Assembly (NCBI GenBank): GCA_018240245.1 | Contig: JAFEGD010000090.1 | Location: 1 to 46,427, forward strand | DNA: 46,427 bases | Direction: 5' to 3' | Source of the DNA: Spirochaetota bacterium | Lineage (GTDB): Bacteria; Spirochaetota; Leptospiria; Turneriellales; Turneriellaceae | Notes under the pieces: generated by a model | What the model was told of the DNA's origin: nothing | Databases searched by the model: none | Seen by the model: only the letters and a program-made list of their open reading frames with translations | In this document: piece after piece, positions 9,579 to 17,098 of the stretch | Position numbering within the stretch: position 1 is the stretch's first letter | Layout of the letters: the number at the start of each line of letters is the position of its first letter | Position numbers and translations under genes: made by a program

Positions 9579-10463
9579 ATGTTACACGAAAAATCGTTGC
9601 GTAGTCATATTATCAAGCGCCCCGAAAAAATTCAGGTGCGCAAACCACAATGGACATTTGCAGAGTTTGTCGGCAAAGAGCCGCGTTCTGAATTTGGCCG
9701 CATGCTTTTCGGTGCGCTCAGTCTAGTTTTTCCCGAGGGCGAGCGCTTCTTTATTCGCAGCGTGAAGCATTTTGCCGGTGAGATCAGCGACGCGACGCTA
9801 ACACAAGATATCAAAGATTTTATCGGCCAAGAAGCGCAGCACGGCAAGGTGCATGAAATATTTAATAAGGCCGTGCTCGGGCACGATTACAACATTGAGC
9901 CGTTTCTCGCTTGGTATAAGTCGGCGATGTTCGACACTCTCGAAAAATCTGTGGAAGCGGTTTTTGGTCCCAAGCTTATGCTTGCGGTGACCGCAGCCGC
10001 CGAACATTTTACGGCGACGTGGGCGGCGCATAGCCTCGGCTCGGGTTATCTCGAAGAGCATGTCGCGAATCAAAACATGCTCGATTTTATGCAATGGCAT
10101 GCGCTCGAAGAGATCGAGCATAAACACGTCGCTTTCGATGTGTTGCAAGAGATCGACGATTCGTATACGCTGCGCGCGGCGGGGATGTTATATTGCGCAA
10201 CGATTTTGCCGTTTGTTATTTCTGTCGCTTTCGTCTCTTTATTAATAAATGCGAAAGCGCGCGCACCTAAGAGCGGTTCAAATATTTTTTCGTTCTTGAG
10301 CGACGCAATTTCCGAAGGAAAAAACGGCACGCTTTTGACGTCGTTTATTCCGGCGGTGCTCGCGTATTTGAAACCCGGTTTTCACCCTTCGGATAACGAC
10401 GATTATGCGGTAGCCCGCCGTGTCGCCGAGGGTATCGAACAACGCATGGTTAACGTAGCTTAA
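9579..10463 (+). CDS. Predicted metal-dependent hydrolase (PF10118 / COG3687 type)
   Basis: A 294-aa protein with the all-helical, His/Glu-rich pattern of this family: LVFPEGERFFIRSVKHF, IGQEAQHGKVHEIFNK, ahead of EHFTATWAAH and MQWHALEEIEHKHVAFDV. The spaced Glu and His residues probably bind a di-metal centre as in ferritin-like or desaturase-like enzymes; no substrate is established for the family. A hydrophobic stretch near residue 205-225 (MLYCATILPFVISVAFVSLL) may touch the membrane. The start at ATG 9579 has an ideal AAGGAGGAG one base-pair turn upstream; the longer open frame from 9516 lacks this. It is followed after 26 bases by a desaturase gene, so a role in lipid modification is likely. 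Confidence 0.82.
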   Translation: MLHEKSLRSHIIKRPEKIQVRKPQWTFAEFVGKEPRSEFGRMLFGALSLVFPEGERFFIRSVKHFAGEISDATLTQDIKDFIGQEAQHGKVHEIFNKAVLGHDYNIEPFLAWYKSAMFDTLEKSVEAVFGPKLMLAVTAAAEHFTATWAAHSLGSGYLEEHVANQNMLDFMQWHALEEIEHKHVAFDVLQEIDDSYTLRAAGMLYCATILPFVISVAFVSLLINAKARAPKSGSNIFSFLSDAISEGKNGTLLTSFIPAVLAYLKPGFHPSDNDDYAVARRVAEGIEQRMVNVA

Positions 10464-10489
10464 AAAAACAAAATGTAGAGGAGAAAATT

Positions 10490-11578
10490 ATGTTAAGTAG
10501 GATTTCCCCGTTAAAACTTTCTGCAGCCGAGCGCGTGCAACGTATCTCGCGCTCGATACGCATGGCCGATCGCAAACTGCGGCGGCGCTTTTCGATACTG
10601 AACCAGCAGAACTTGTTGGGCTTCTCGATTTGGTTTGCATCCATCGCCGGCATGGTCGGCATGGGCGTGCTCTACTACTTCGACTATGCGCCGGCGTGGC
10701 TCGTGATTCTTGTCAACGCGGTGTTGGCGTCGATATTGCACGAACTCGAACACGACTTAATCCACTCGCTCTACTTCAAAGAAACGTGGATAGAGAAAAT
10801 GATGCTATGGGGCGTCTGGTTATTTCGCGTTAATACGCCGAGCCCATTTTATCGCAAGAAAATCCACCTGTTGCACCACAAAGAATCGGGTCAAGCGGCA
10901 GACATCGAAGAGCAGATGATCGGCAACGGAATGGCATGGGGCCCAAAACGCCTCATCACGATGCTCGACCAAGGGCTTGCTTTTCTGATTAACGCGCGAC
11001 GGGTAGGCAAAACCGCACCCAAGTTGAAAATAACAGAAATGATGCGCGCCGCTTTCCCGTTTACGTATCTCTACCAAGCCACTTCGCTCGTTTTTATTTT
11101 TGGTAATCTCTATCTGTTGCTCATGCCGCATATCGATGCGCAATTTGTCGCGAATGTTACATTTGTAAAGTTGATGGCGCTTGTGAATTTTATGGCGGTT
11201 GTGATCGGTCTACCGAATTTTATCCGTCAGGGGTCGCTGCAAATCGTGTCTTCGAGTATGCATTATTTTGGCGACGTGAACCCCGATGCGAGTGTCGGGC
11301 TTCTCGAACAGTGTCAAGTGATGACGCACCGTTCGTGGTATATGCTGCCTTTTCAACTCTTTTGTTTTAACTTTGGCAGCACACACGGTATTCACCATTT
11401 CATCGTCAACCAACCGTTCTATCTGCGCCAAATCGCCGCTTCGTATTCGCACGCCGCGATGCGCAAATATGGCGTACGGTTCGACGACCACGGCAGTTTC
11501 GGACGGGCGAATCGCTACCGCCTCACCCCCGCGCAAGAGCGCCCCCTCTCTCCTTTAGGAGAGGGGGTTGGGGGGTGA
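10490..11578 (+). CDS. Membrane fatty acid desaturase / hydroxylase family protein
   Basis: A 362-aa integral membrane di-iron enzyme. Three His boxes are present: HELEHDLIH (84-92), HLLHH (126-130) and HGIHH (299-303), the arrangement of acyl-lipid desaturases and hydroxylases. Membrane segments lie around 43-83, 188-215 and 225-245. It would act on membrane acyl chains with an electron donor not encoded here. The start has GAGGAG upstream (10479-10484). The last ~11 residues (PLSPLGEGVGG) are encoded by a REP-like palindrome rather than by family-like sequence, so the ancestral C terminus was probably a little shorter. The stop TGA (11576-11578) sits two bases before the preferred GTG start of the next gene. 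Confidence 0.88.
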   Translation: MLSRISPLKLSAAERVQRISRSIRMADRKLRRRFSILNQQNLLGFSIWFASIAGMVGMGVLYYFDYAPAWLVILVNAVLASILHELEHDLIHSLYFKETWIEKMMLWGVWLFRVNTPSPFYRKKIHLLHHKESGQAADIEEQMIGNGMAWGPKRLITMLDQGLAFLINARRVGKTAPKLKITEMMRAAFPFTYLYQATSLVFIFGNLYLLLMPHIDAQFVANVTFVKLMALVNFMAVVIGLPNFIRQGSLQIVSSSMHYFGDVNPDASVGLLEQCQVMTHRSWYMLPFQLFCFNFGSTHGIHHFIVNQPFYLRQIAASYSHAAMRKYGVRFDDHGSFGRANRYRLTPAQERPLSPLGEGVGG

Positions 11579-11580
11579 GG
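11521..11580. repeat. REP-like palindromic element at a gene junction
   Basis: Nested inverted repeats. The outer arms are CCTCACCCCC (11521-11530) and its exact complement (11571-11580). The inner arms are C/T-rich (11542-11553) and G/A-rich (11558-11567), with a two-base slip, around TTTA. This CTCACCCCC...CCCTCTCC...GGAGAGGGGG layout matches REP-type repeats common in many bacterial genomes. It lies in coding sequence: it forms the end of the desaturase frame, and its last base is the first base of the preferred start of the next gene. Confidence 0.75.
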
Positions 11581-12155
11581 TGACGGTTGTCCGTAGGCGG
11601 GTAGAAATCGCGGCACCGATCGAATCGGTGCTCTCGCTCACCCTCGATGCCGAGCGTTATCCCGAGTTTGCTCCTTCAATCGATGCGACGAAACTACTCT
11701 GGCACGATCAGACAAACCGAAAATACCTGATTCGGTTTGAATCGATAATTCCGGTCATTAGAATGCCGACAGTTTCAGAGCAAGAAGTCGAATACGATAT
11801 TGCCAATGCGGCATTCAATTTCCGCGAGACAAAAGGCTCTTTTGGCCGATTCGAAGGCTATCGCAAATTATATTCGCTCTCCGCGGGACATTCTGCAATC
11901 GAATCTGAGGTGCGTTATTCATTTGGCGGCAATCGTGCCATTGCAGCGCTGGTGAACAAAGCCACCGAGGGACTTGTAAAATCAAACCTCGAGCATATAC
12001 AAGAAGGCATTAAACGGCTCGCCGAAAACGGTAAGGCGGAGAGCCTCTCGCGTGTGTTGGCTAAGTTACAGGTGACGGCAGATATGCTAGTCAAGCAGGG
12101 TGTTACGCAGCAGATATTAGAACAGTACGGCATCGGCCAATTGCAGTTGGCATGA
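11580..12155 (+). CDS. START-like / polyketide cyclase (SRPBCC) family protein
   Basis: A 191-aa protein. The N-terminal ~150 residues fit the SRPBCC fold: VVRRRVEIAAPIESVLSLTL, DAERYPEFAPSID, then alternating strands ending SFGGNRAIAALVNKATEGLV with a long C-terminal helix. Family members (COQ10/START type) carry hydrophobic ligands such as lipids or quinones. The tail (about 152-191) is an extra helical stretch. GTG 11580 is preferred because the protein then begins with the first strand; TTG 11568 is an alternative. Context in a hydrolase-desaturase cluster supports a lipid-handling role. It lacks enzymatic motifs that I recognise. Confidence 0.75.
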   Translation: MTVVRRRVEIAAPIESVLSLTLDAERYPEFAPSIDATKLLWHDQTNRKYLIRFESIIPVIRMPTVSEQEVEYDIANAAFNFRETKGSFGRFEGYRKLYSLSAGHSAIESEVRYSFGGNRAIAALVNKATEGLVKSNLEHIQEGIKRLAENGKAESLSRVLAKLQVTADMLVKQGVTQQILEQYGIGQLQLA

Positions 12156-12239
12156 AACAATTTGCGGATGCAAAGTTGTAATAACTAGTTGTGCGCATAA
12201 ATTTTTGCCCCGAATGCTAAAATTAGCTACTTTTAACGT

Positions 12240-12398
12240 ATGAGAGTAGAAGAAACGAGCGGCGATCGCCAAGCGCGTCAAGTCTACGAAGCGCAGCAGG
12301 CCGCGGCACAACAAGCGCAAAATCAGGCACAGCCGGTGCAAAAAGATCAACCGGCGCAAGCAACGGGCACTGCGTCGGCAATCGATACTTATGCATAA
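12240..12398 (+). CDS. Small Gln/Ala-rich protein (52 aa), unknown
   Basis: A short frame, MRVEETSGDRQARQVYEAQ..., with a Q/A-rich centre (about 18-41) and the end SAIDTYA. Ala, Gln and polar residues predominate with no hydrophobic segment, so it is probably soluble and helical or disordered. It lies 84 bases after the START-like gene and 46 bases before the next gene on the same strand. No strong ribosome binding site is visible (TTTTAACGT precedes the ATG). I do not recognise a family; it could be non-coding, but the length, in-frame compositional bias and gene context favour a real gene. Confidence 0.5.
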   Translation: MRVEETSGDRQARQVYEAQQAAAQQAQNQAQPVQKDQPAQATGTASAIDTYA

Positions 12399-12444
12399 TT
12401 GCAGATTTTTTGCGCGTTTGGCGTAAAAAATCCGAGAATAGACT

Positions 12445-13251
12445 ATGGCAGTAGACGCGGCGACGAAAAAGCTCTATAACGAGCGCATCGGTAGCCACAA
12501 AACGGCGATTTCAGAGCACGAGAAAGAGATGTCGGCCTATAAGAAGGCGATGACGACCAACAAGAAGCTCAAACCCTTCTTTCATTTAGGCAACATCGCC
12601 GAACAATTGAAAGTCGTAAAGCTACAGATCGAGATGAACGAAATATCCGAGCAGATGATGCAGGTAAAAAATAACTCGTTCTTGGACAATGCGCGAAAAA
12701 ATTTATACAAGATTTTCGCCGATCTCGACGCGGTAGTCAAGGGAGATATAGACGAGGCGATTGACTTTAATCGCGACAATCTCGACAAGATTGCTCCGTT
12801 TACTCCGAAACAGCGTTTGAATCTCTATCGGCATATTCGCCGTTCGATCGATACTTTGATACAATCTTATGGAAGCAATACCAAGTGGATATGGTCGTTT
12901 CCCGAACTCTACGCAAAAAGTTCTAATCTCGGCAAAAATCTCATCGACTTTCGTGAAGTACAATCGAAACGCGACCCGCGTGAAGAATTTTTTTACGACC
13001 GTAAAGAAATGGTAAAGTTGGTCAGCGACGACCTCATGGATGCGTCGAATCGCTATCGCGACAAGTATGAAATCTCGACCAAGGCATCGAGCGATCTCGT
13101 GATGGCAATCAAGCTGCTCGACGGCTTGCGGCGCGTTGCAATCGCGGTGAAAGACGATGCCGTTGCGGCAAAAGCCAAGACGGGCATCGACTCGTACAAA
13201 GCGCGCATCGAAGCCGATAAAGAAGAAAAAAAGCCCGCACCGAAAAAATAG
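12445..13251 (+). CDS. Unknown cytoplasmic helical protein (268 aa)
   Basis: No signal peptide or membrane segment. Charged, almost wholly helical, with coiled-coil-like stretches near 15-80 (HKTAISEHEKEMSAYKKA; LKVVKLQIEMNEISEQMM) and a Lys-rich tail (EADKEEKKPAPKK). The centre has QRLNLYRHIRRSIDTLIQSYG and WIWSFPELYAKSSNLGKNLIDFREV. I do not recognise a family; conserved proteins of this style occur in spirochetes, but I cannot name one. It is flanked by the 52-aa frame and by the DUF3299 gene 45 bases downstream on the same strand, so joint transcription is possible. Confidence 0.75.
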   Translation: MAVDAATKKLYNERIGSHKTAISEHEKEMSAYKKAMTTNKKLKPFFHLGNIAEQLKVVKLQIEMNEISEQMMQVKNNSFLDNARKNLYKIFADLDAVVKGDIDEAIDFNRDNLDKIAPFTPKQRLNLYRHIRRSIDTLIQSYGSNTKWIWSFPELYAKSSNLGKNLIDFREVQSKRDPREEFFYDRKEMVKLVSDDLMDASNRYRDKYEISTKASSDLVMAIKLLDGLRRVAIAVKDDAVAAKAKTGIDSYKARIEADKEEKKPAPKK

Positions 13252-13296
13252 TGTGCAATAGTGCTTGACGATGGCCGCCACGCACTGGGCCGCTTT

Positions 13297-13755
13297 ATGC
13301 AGATGCTTTCAATTCGGTATCGTTTAGCAATGGGTGTCTATTTCTTTCTCGCTACATTCGCGATGCCCGCTGCGGCGGGCGGGGCAACCGACCTCAGTTG
13401 GAAATCGCTGCGCGGTTATAATCTCAAAACGGGAAAAATTTCAACGCTGTTGCAAAGCCTCAACGGCAAGGTAATCCAAATACCGGGATTTATTGTGCCC
13501 TTAGACGACATGAGCTACGAATCGGTCGGTCGCTTTCTCTTGGTGCCCGACCCGCAGGCGTGTATTCATGTGCCGCCGCCGCCCGCGAACCAAATGATCT
13601 ATGTCGTGATGAAAGGCGGCAAGAAGGCGCCCATCAGCACAGGTATGCCGGTGGTTTTAACCGGCGATTTGAAAATAAAGGCAATCCGGTCGCAGTTTGG
13701 CACGGTTTCGTTTCAAGTTTCCGGCGAATCGGTGAAGCCGTTTCGAGGTAGGTAA
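13297..13755 (+). CDS. DUF3299 family exported protein (ZrgE-like)
   Basis: A 152-aa protein. The signal sequence (MQMLSIRYRLAMGVYFFLATFAMPAAAGG) is followed by the DUF3299 signature IPGFIVPLDD and ACIHVPPPPANQMIYV. The Cys and His in ACIH are strongly conserved in the family and are possible metal ligands. DUF3299 genes often sit beside an ABC ATPase and an FtsX-like permease, as in zinc-regulated zrg operons of Vibrio; the same order follows here. The open frame begins at GTG 13261, but ATG 13297 gives a normal signal peptide (ATG 13330 is also possible). The stop is one base from the ATPase start. Confidence 0.78.
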   Translation: MQMLSIRYRLAMGVYFFLATFAMPAAAGGATDLSWKSLRGYNLKTGKISTLLQSLNGKVIQIPGFIVPLDDMSYESVGRFLLVPDPQACIHVPPPPANQMIYVVMKGGKKAPISTGMPVVLTGDLKIKAIRSQFGTVSFQVSGESVKPFRGR

Positions 13756-13756
13756 T

Positions 13757-14464
13757 ATGCCGCGTTCTTCTCGCCGTATTTCTTCGCCGCCTGTTGCAGC
13801 AATTGAGATAGATGACTTCTCATTTGCCTACGCACGCAGTGCTCAAGACACGCTCGCGATACCCACAATGAAAATACCAGCGAAAAAAAATACGCTTATC
13901 TTCGGCGATAGCGGCTGCGGTAAAAGTACGCTGCTCTCGCTCATCGCCGGAGTTCTCACCGGGCATCGCGGCAATCTTTCCGTATTAGGCGTCGATTATG
14001 CGGGCATGTCGGCGCCTCAGCACGATCTATTCAGAGCAAAAAATATCGGCGTTATTTTTCAACAGTTTAATTTGATTTCATACCTCACCGTGATCGAGAA
14101 TATACTCTTAGGTTTAAAGCTTGCGGGCAAAACGGCGGATTATCCGCGTATCGAAAGTATTCTTTCGCATTTGCAAATCGATGCGTTTCGTAACACTCGG
14201 GCGCGCTTCTTAAGTCACGGACAGCAACAGCGCGTCGCCGCCGCGCGCGCCCTCGCGGCGAGAAATTCGTTAATTCTCGCCGACGAACCGACGAGCGCGC
14301 TCGACGACACAAACTCGCGGCTTTTTCTCGATTTATTATTTCGCGAAGCGGCTGCGAACGAGACGACGGTCGTCGTCGTTTCGCACGACCTGCGCTACAA
14401 GAATCGCTTCGATCACCAGATCGATTTGACTCGCGTCAATCGTGCCGCGCGAGGTGCCGCGTGA
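13757..14464 (+). CDS. ABC transporter ATP-binding protein (LolD/MacB class)
   Basis: A 235-aa ATPase with Walker A GDSGCGKST (about 50), Q-loop in IFQQFNLISYLTV, a signature LSHGQQQRVAAARAL (Gly changed to His in LSGGQ) and Walker B LILADEPTSALD, then VVVVSHD as the H-loop. The variant signature is still compatible with activity. It powers the FtsX-type permease that follows, its GTGA overlap (14461-14464) implying coupled translation. This ATPase class moves no solute through the membrane but drives periplasmic transport steps. With DUF3299 the likely substrate is a metal ion or metal-binding protein; this is an inference. Confidence 0.88.
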   Translation: MPRSSRRISSPPVAAIEIDDFSFAYARSAQDTLAIPTMKIPAKKNTLIFGDSGCGKSTLLSLIAGVLTGHRGNLSVLGVDYAGMSAPQHDLFRAKNIGVIFQQFNLISYLTVIENILLGLKLAGKTADYPRIESILSHLQIDAFRNTRARFLSHGQQQRVAAARALAARNSLILADEPTSALDDTNSRLFLDLLFREAAANETTVVVVSHDLRYKNRFDHQIDLTRVNRAARGAA

Positions 14465-15675
14465 TTCGTCTCATGGTCGCATCCATCGCCAATCGCCGCG
14501 CGATTGCAGTCTTAACGGCATTTTCGGTAGCGTTGAGCGTTTTCTTATTTACCGGGGTCGAAAAATTACGGAGTAGCGCGCGCTCCAATTTCACGAGTGC
14601 GGTGAGCGGCACGCACATCATTGCCGGTGCGCGTTCGGGACAGATTCCGCTGCTCTTGTTTTCGCTCTTTCACATCGGTGCGCCGACGAGCAACATTTCG
14701 TATGTGTCGTACCAAAAATATAAGCGGCACCCGGCGGTTGCGTGGGCGATACCGTTAGCGATCGGCGATAGCCATCGCGGCTTTCGCGTCGTCGCGACCG
14801 CCCCTGAGATTTTTGACCACTATAAATATGGCGACCGAAAGCCGCTGCGGCTCGCCGCAGGCACTTTCACGCTCGGTCGGCTCAAGGCGGTCTTGGGTGC
14901 AACCGCCGCGCGCGATTTGGGTTTTGCCGTCGGCGCGCGACTCGTCATGACACACGGCATCAGCGATGTGCAGGGCATTCACGACCACGACGAAAATCCG
15001 TTTGTTGTCGAAGGTGTGCTCGAACCCACCGGAACGCCGTTCGATAAAGGTATTTATATTTCTCTAAGTAGCCTCGAATTGATGCATGAAACGGAGGGGG
15101 TAGCAGGGGTACGTAGTACCCCCGCTAACATTACCAGCTTTCTACTCGGCGTCAAAGAGCCCGTCGATATTTTACCGCTCATGCGTGCGATCAACGAAGA
15201 CGAAGCCGAACCCATGACCGCGATTTTGCCGGGTATTGTGCTGGGAGAAATTTGGGGAATGCTCGGCTACGTCGAAGGCGTTTTGAAATTGGTTTCGATT
15301 TTGGTGATGGCCACGGCGCTTATGGGGCTTGCGATTGCGCTCTACGCTTCGCTCGCCGAACGCTACCGCGAGCTCGCGATATTGCGCGCGCTGGGGGCGT
15401 CGCCCATGCGCATCGCTTCGCTCTTGATGAGCGAGAGTGTCTTCTTGGCATTGGGGGGAGTCATCACGGGGTATATTCTGCTTTTTGCAGTAGTGCAAAT
15501 TTTGCAGAGGCAATTACTTCGCTTTTTTTCTGTAAGCGTAAAAATTTTCCCGCTAACCAACGCCGAGGTAATTTTCATCGGTGTCTTGTTGGTTGCCGCG
15601 CTTGTCGTTGCTCTGTTTCCCGCGTACATTCTTTACCGACGCGCGCTCGGCGCGGGGTTACAGGCGAATATATAA
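14461..15675 (+). CDS. ABC transporter permease (FtsX/MacB-like)
   Basis: A 404-aa protein with one N-terminal membrane segment (about 14-33), a ~240-residue periplasmic domain (HIIAGARSGQIPLLL, GDSHRGFRVVATAP, LVMTHGISDVQGIHDHDENPFVVEGVLEPTGTPFDKG) and three C-terminal membrane segments (about 280-395). Helix-to-helix ELAILRALGASPMRI is the coupling motif of the FtsX family. The periplasmic part is rich in His and Asp near HGISDVQGIHDHDEN, a possible metal site. Translation starts at GTG 14461 within the ATPase stop. The TetR gene follows with no gap. Confidence 0.88.
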   Translation: MIRLMVASIANRRAIAVLTAFSVALSVFLFTGVEKLRSSARSNFTSAVSGTHIIAGARSGQIPLLLFSLFHIGAPTSNISYVSYQKYKRHPAVAWAIPLAIGDSHRGFRVVATAPEIFDHYKYGDRKPLRLAAGTFTLGRLKAVLGATAARDLGFAVGARLVMTHGISDVQGIHDHDENPFVVEGVLEPTGTPFDKGIYISLSSLELMHETEGVAGVRSTPANITSFLLGVKEPVDILPLMRAINEDEAEPMTAILPGIVLGEIWGMLGYVEGVLKLVSILVMATALMGLAIALYASLAERYRELAILRALGASPMRIASLLMSESVFLALGGVITGYILLFAVVQILQRQLLRFFSVSVKIFPLTNAEVIFIGVLLVAALVVALFPAYILYRRALGAGLQANI

Positions 15676-16371
15676 ATGGGACGGCGCACGCTCGAAAAAA
15701 ACCGCGAACTCGACCCGGCGGTGCGCAGCGACTATCTCGCGCGTTTGATGCCGCTCTTCGTCGAAAAAGGCATGAGTGCGCACAGCATGGACGACATCGC
15801 GCAGTATCTCGAAATCAGCAAGGCGACATTTTATCGCCACTTTCGTTCGCGCGACGAACTCTTTGCGCTCTTCATCGACAACCTCGTCGAAAAAATTCTC
15901 TCGGCGCGATTTTTTTTACGCAATAAAAATCTTGCTTTTGAGGAACGCTATCTATTGACGTTTGCGGCGATCTTAAACGAACTCGGCGGTATCGGCTTTC
16001 TTCTGCTATCCGACCTCAAACACAACTTGCCTGACCTGTGGGATCGCATTCGCCAAACGTACGCTATCTGGGAAAACGAATTACACGATTTTTTCAAAGA
16101 AGGTATCGAAACGGGTTATGTGCATCCCGTGCATCCCGGTATCTTAGCGCATATGCTCATTTTATTCTTGCGCGAACTCATGACGCCCGAATACTTGAAG
16201 AGTCTCAAGATGACATTAGCCGAAGCGTTTCTCGAAACCTTTAAGATTCAAATTCGCAGCGTCGTGCGCTCGCCCGGATTCTCGTTCGATGAAATCGAGC
16301 AGCGCATGCGTACGATGTTTCCCGAACTCGAACGCCTTTTTCAAAGTTTCGGCGCACTGCCCTCATTATAA
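15676..16371 (+). CDS. TetR family transcriptional regulator
   Basis: A 231-aa repressor-type protein. The helix-turn-helix lies around residues 20-65 (SMDDIAQYLEISKATFYRHFRSRDELFALF), followed by a helical ligand-binding domain (about 75-215). ATG 15676 follows the permease stop directly, so it is the last gene of the DUF3299-ABC operon and probably controls that operon or senses its substrate. No strong dyad was found in front of 13297, so the operator is not identified. Confidence 0.9.
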   Translation: MGRRTLEKNRELDPAVRSDYLARLMPLFVEKGMSAHSMDDIAQYLEISKATFYRHFRSRDELFALFIDNLVEKILSARFFLRNKNLAFEERYLLTFAAILNELGGIGFLLLSDLKHNLPDLWDRIRQTYAIWENELHDFFKEGIETGYVHPVHPGILAHMLILFLRELMTPEYLKSLKMTLAEAFLETFKIQIRSVVRSPGFSFDEIEQRMRTMFPELERLFQSFGALPSL

Positions 16372-16409
16372 GCCAATCGGCTCTCCGAGGTGGCGAGCAT
16401 AAAATCAAT

Positions 16410-16434
16410 AAAAAAGCCCCCTTGCGGGGGGCTT
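16410..16434 (-). terminator. Intrinsic terminator of rpmI-rplT
   Basis: Read on the minus strand, 8-bp arms (AAGCCCCC, 16427-16434, and its complement 16414-16421) with a 5-base loop are followed by T6 (16415-16410). It lies 34 bases past the rplT stop. On the plus strand it is 43 bases after the TetR stop but has no good T-tract, so it serves rplT mainly. Confidence 0.85.
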
Positions 16435-16467
16435 AAACTTTAAGGAGGATAAATAAAAATCGATGCG

Positions 16468-16815
16468 TTATGCGGCTTTCGCAAGCCGAACAACTTCTTT
16501 GAAAGCTGTCGGATCTTGAATTGCCATTTCGCTCAGGCTTTTTCGATTCAAATCGATTTTTGCCTTGATGACACCCGCCATAAATTTGCTGTAGCTGATG
16601 CCTTCGACGCGGCAGGCCGCGTTAATGCGAGCAATCCACAAGATACGGAAATGGCGTTTCCTTTGTTTGCGGTCGCGAAACGCCCACATATCGGCTTTGA
16701 GCGCGGCGTCTTTCGCAGTGCGGTAAAGACGACGACGACCGGCTCTAAAGCCTTTGGTGCGTTTGAGGATTTTTTTTCTGCGATTTTTGTGTATGGTGCC
16801 GTTGGTTGCGCGCAT
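16468..16815 (-). CDS. rplT: Ribosomal protein bL20
   Basis: A 115-aa basic protein of normal length, matching bL20 through RRKKILKRTKGFRAGRRRLYRTAKDAALKA and RDRKQRKRHFRILWIARINAACR. It is an early assembly protein of the 50S subunit. It follows rpmI after 8 bases. Translation of this pair is controlled by L20 in many bacteria through an RNA structure in the infC-rpmI region; here infC is not upstream. Confidence 0.98.
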   Translation of the reverse strand: MRATNGTIHKNRRKKILKRTKGFRAGRRRLYRTAKDAALKADMWAFRDRKQRKRHFRILWIARINAACRVEGISYSKFMAGVIKAKIDLNRKSLSEMAIQDPTAFKEVVRLAKAA

Positions 16816-16823
16816 GGTGTCCC

Positions 16824-17021
16824 TTACTTAACGCCGAGCAAGCGCTCAACGCGCCCCATGTCGGCTTCGTGCACGTAGCCTGCTTTGGCTAAATCGTTTT
16901 TGCGCTTTGCGGATTTTTTAGTGAGAATATGATTCTTGCCCGCTTTGGTGCGCTTAATCTTGCCTGTGGCAGTCACGCGAAATCGTTTCTTCGCGGCTTT
17001 GTTTGTTTTCTTGCCGTGCAT
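16824..17021 (-). CDS. rpmI: Ribosomal protein bL35
   Basis: A 65-aa basic protein identified by the block [20 protein letters not shown] and the N-terminal [20 protein letters not shown]. The start codon at 17021 gives the usual length. No Shine-Dalgarno is seen in the 15 bases upstream. The usual upstream neighbour infC is missing; the gene before it on this strand encodes a hydrolase lipoprotein, so this pair has its own promoter or depends on read-through past an inverted repeat. Confidence 0.97.
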   Translation of the reverse strand: MHGKKTNKAAKKRFRVTATGKIKRTKAGKNHILTKKSAKRKNDLAKAGYVHEADMGRVERLLGVK

Positions 17022-17027
17022 CAGCCA

Positions 17028-17054
17028 AAATTAGCAATTCAGACATCGCGTCAA
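17028..17054 (-). promoter_or_regulatory. Candidate promoter of rpmI-rplT
   Basis: On the minus strand TTGACG (17054-17049) and TAATTT (17033-17028) are 15 bases apart, one or two short of ideal. Initiation about 7 bases further on would fall at the start codon, so the transcript could be nearly leaderless, which fits the missing Shine-Dalgarno. Inferred from sequence only. Confidence 0.4.
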
Positions 17055-17063
17055 ATTTATTGT

Positions 17064-17097
17064 AATTTCCATCCCGCGCAAGCGCGGGATGGAAATT
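17064..17097. repeat. 16-bp perfect inverted repeat
   Basis: Arms at 17064-17079 and 17082-17097 with an AA centre form a perfect hairpin (core ATCCCGCGC). It sits between the hydrolase stop (17099) and the rpmI promoter. There is a TT..TT edge but no run of five or more T on the minus strand after the stem. It may insulate rpmI from read-through. Confidence 0.9.
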
Positions 17098-17098
17098 T

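Noticed and set aside
15252..15926. Plus-strand 224-codon frame spanning the permease and TetR genes
   Set aside because: It is a shifted frame of two well-supported genes; Arg-rich, no domain.
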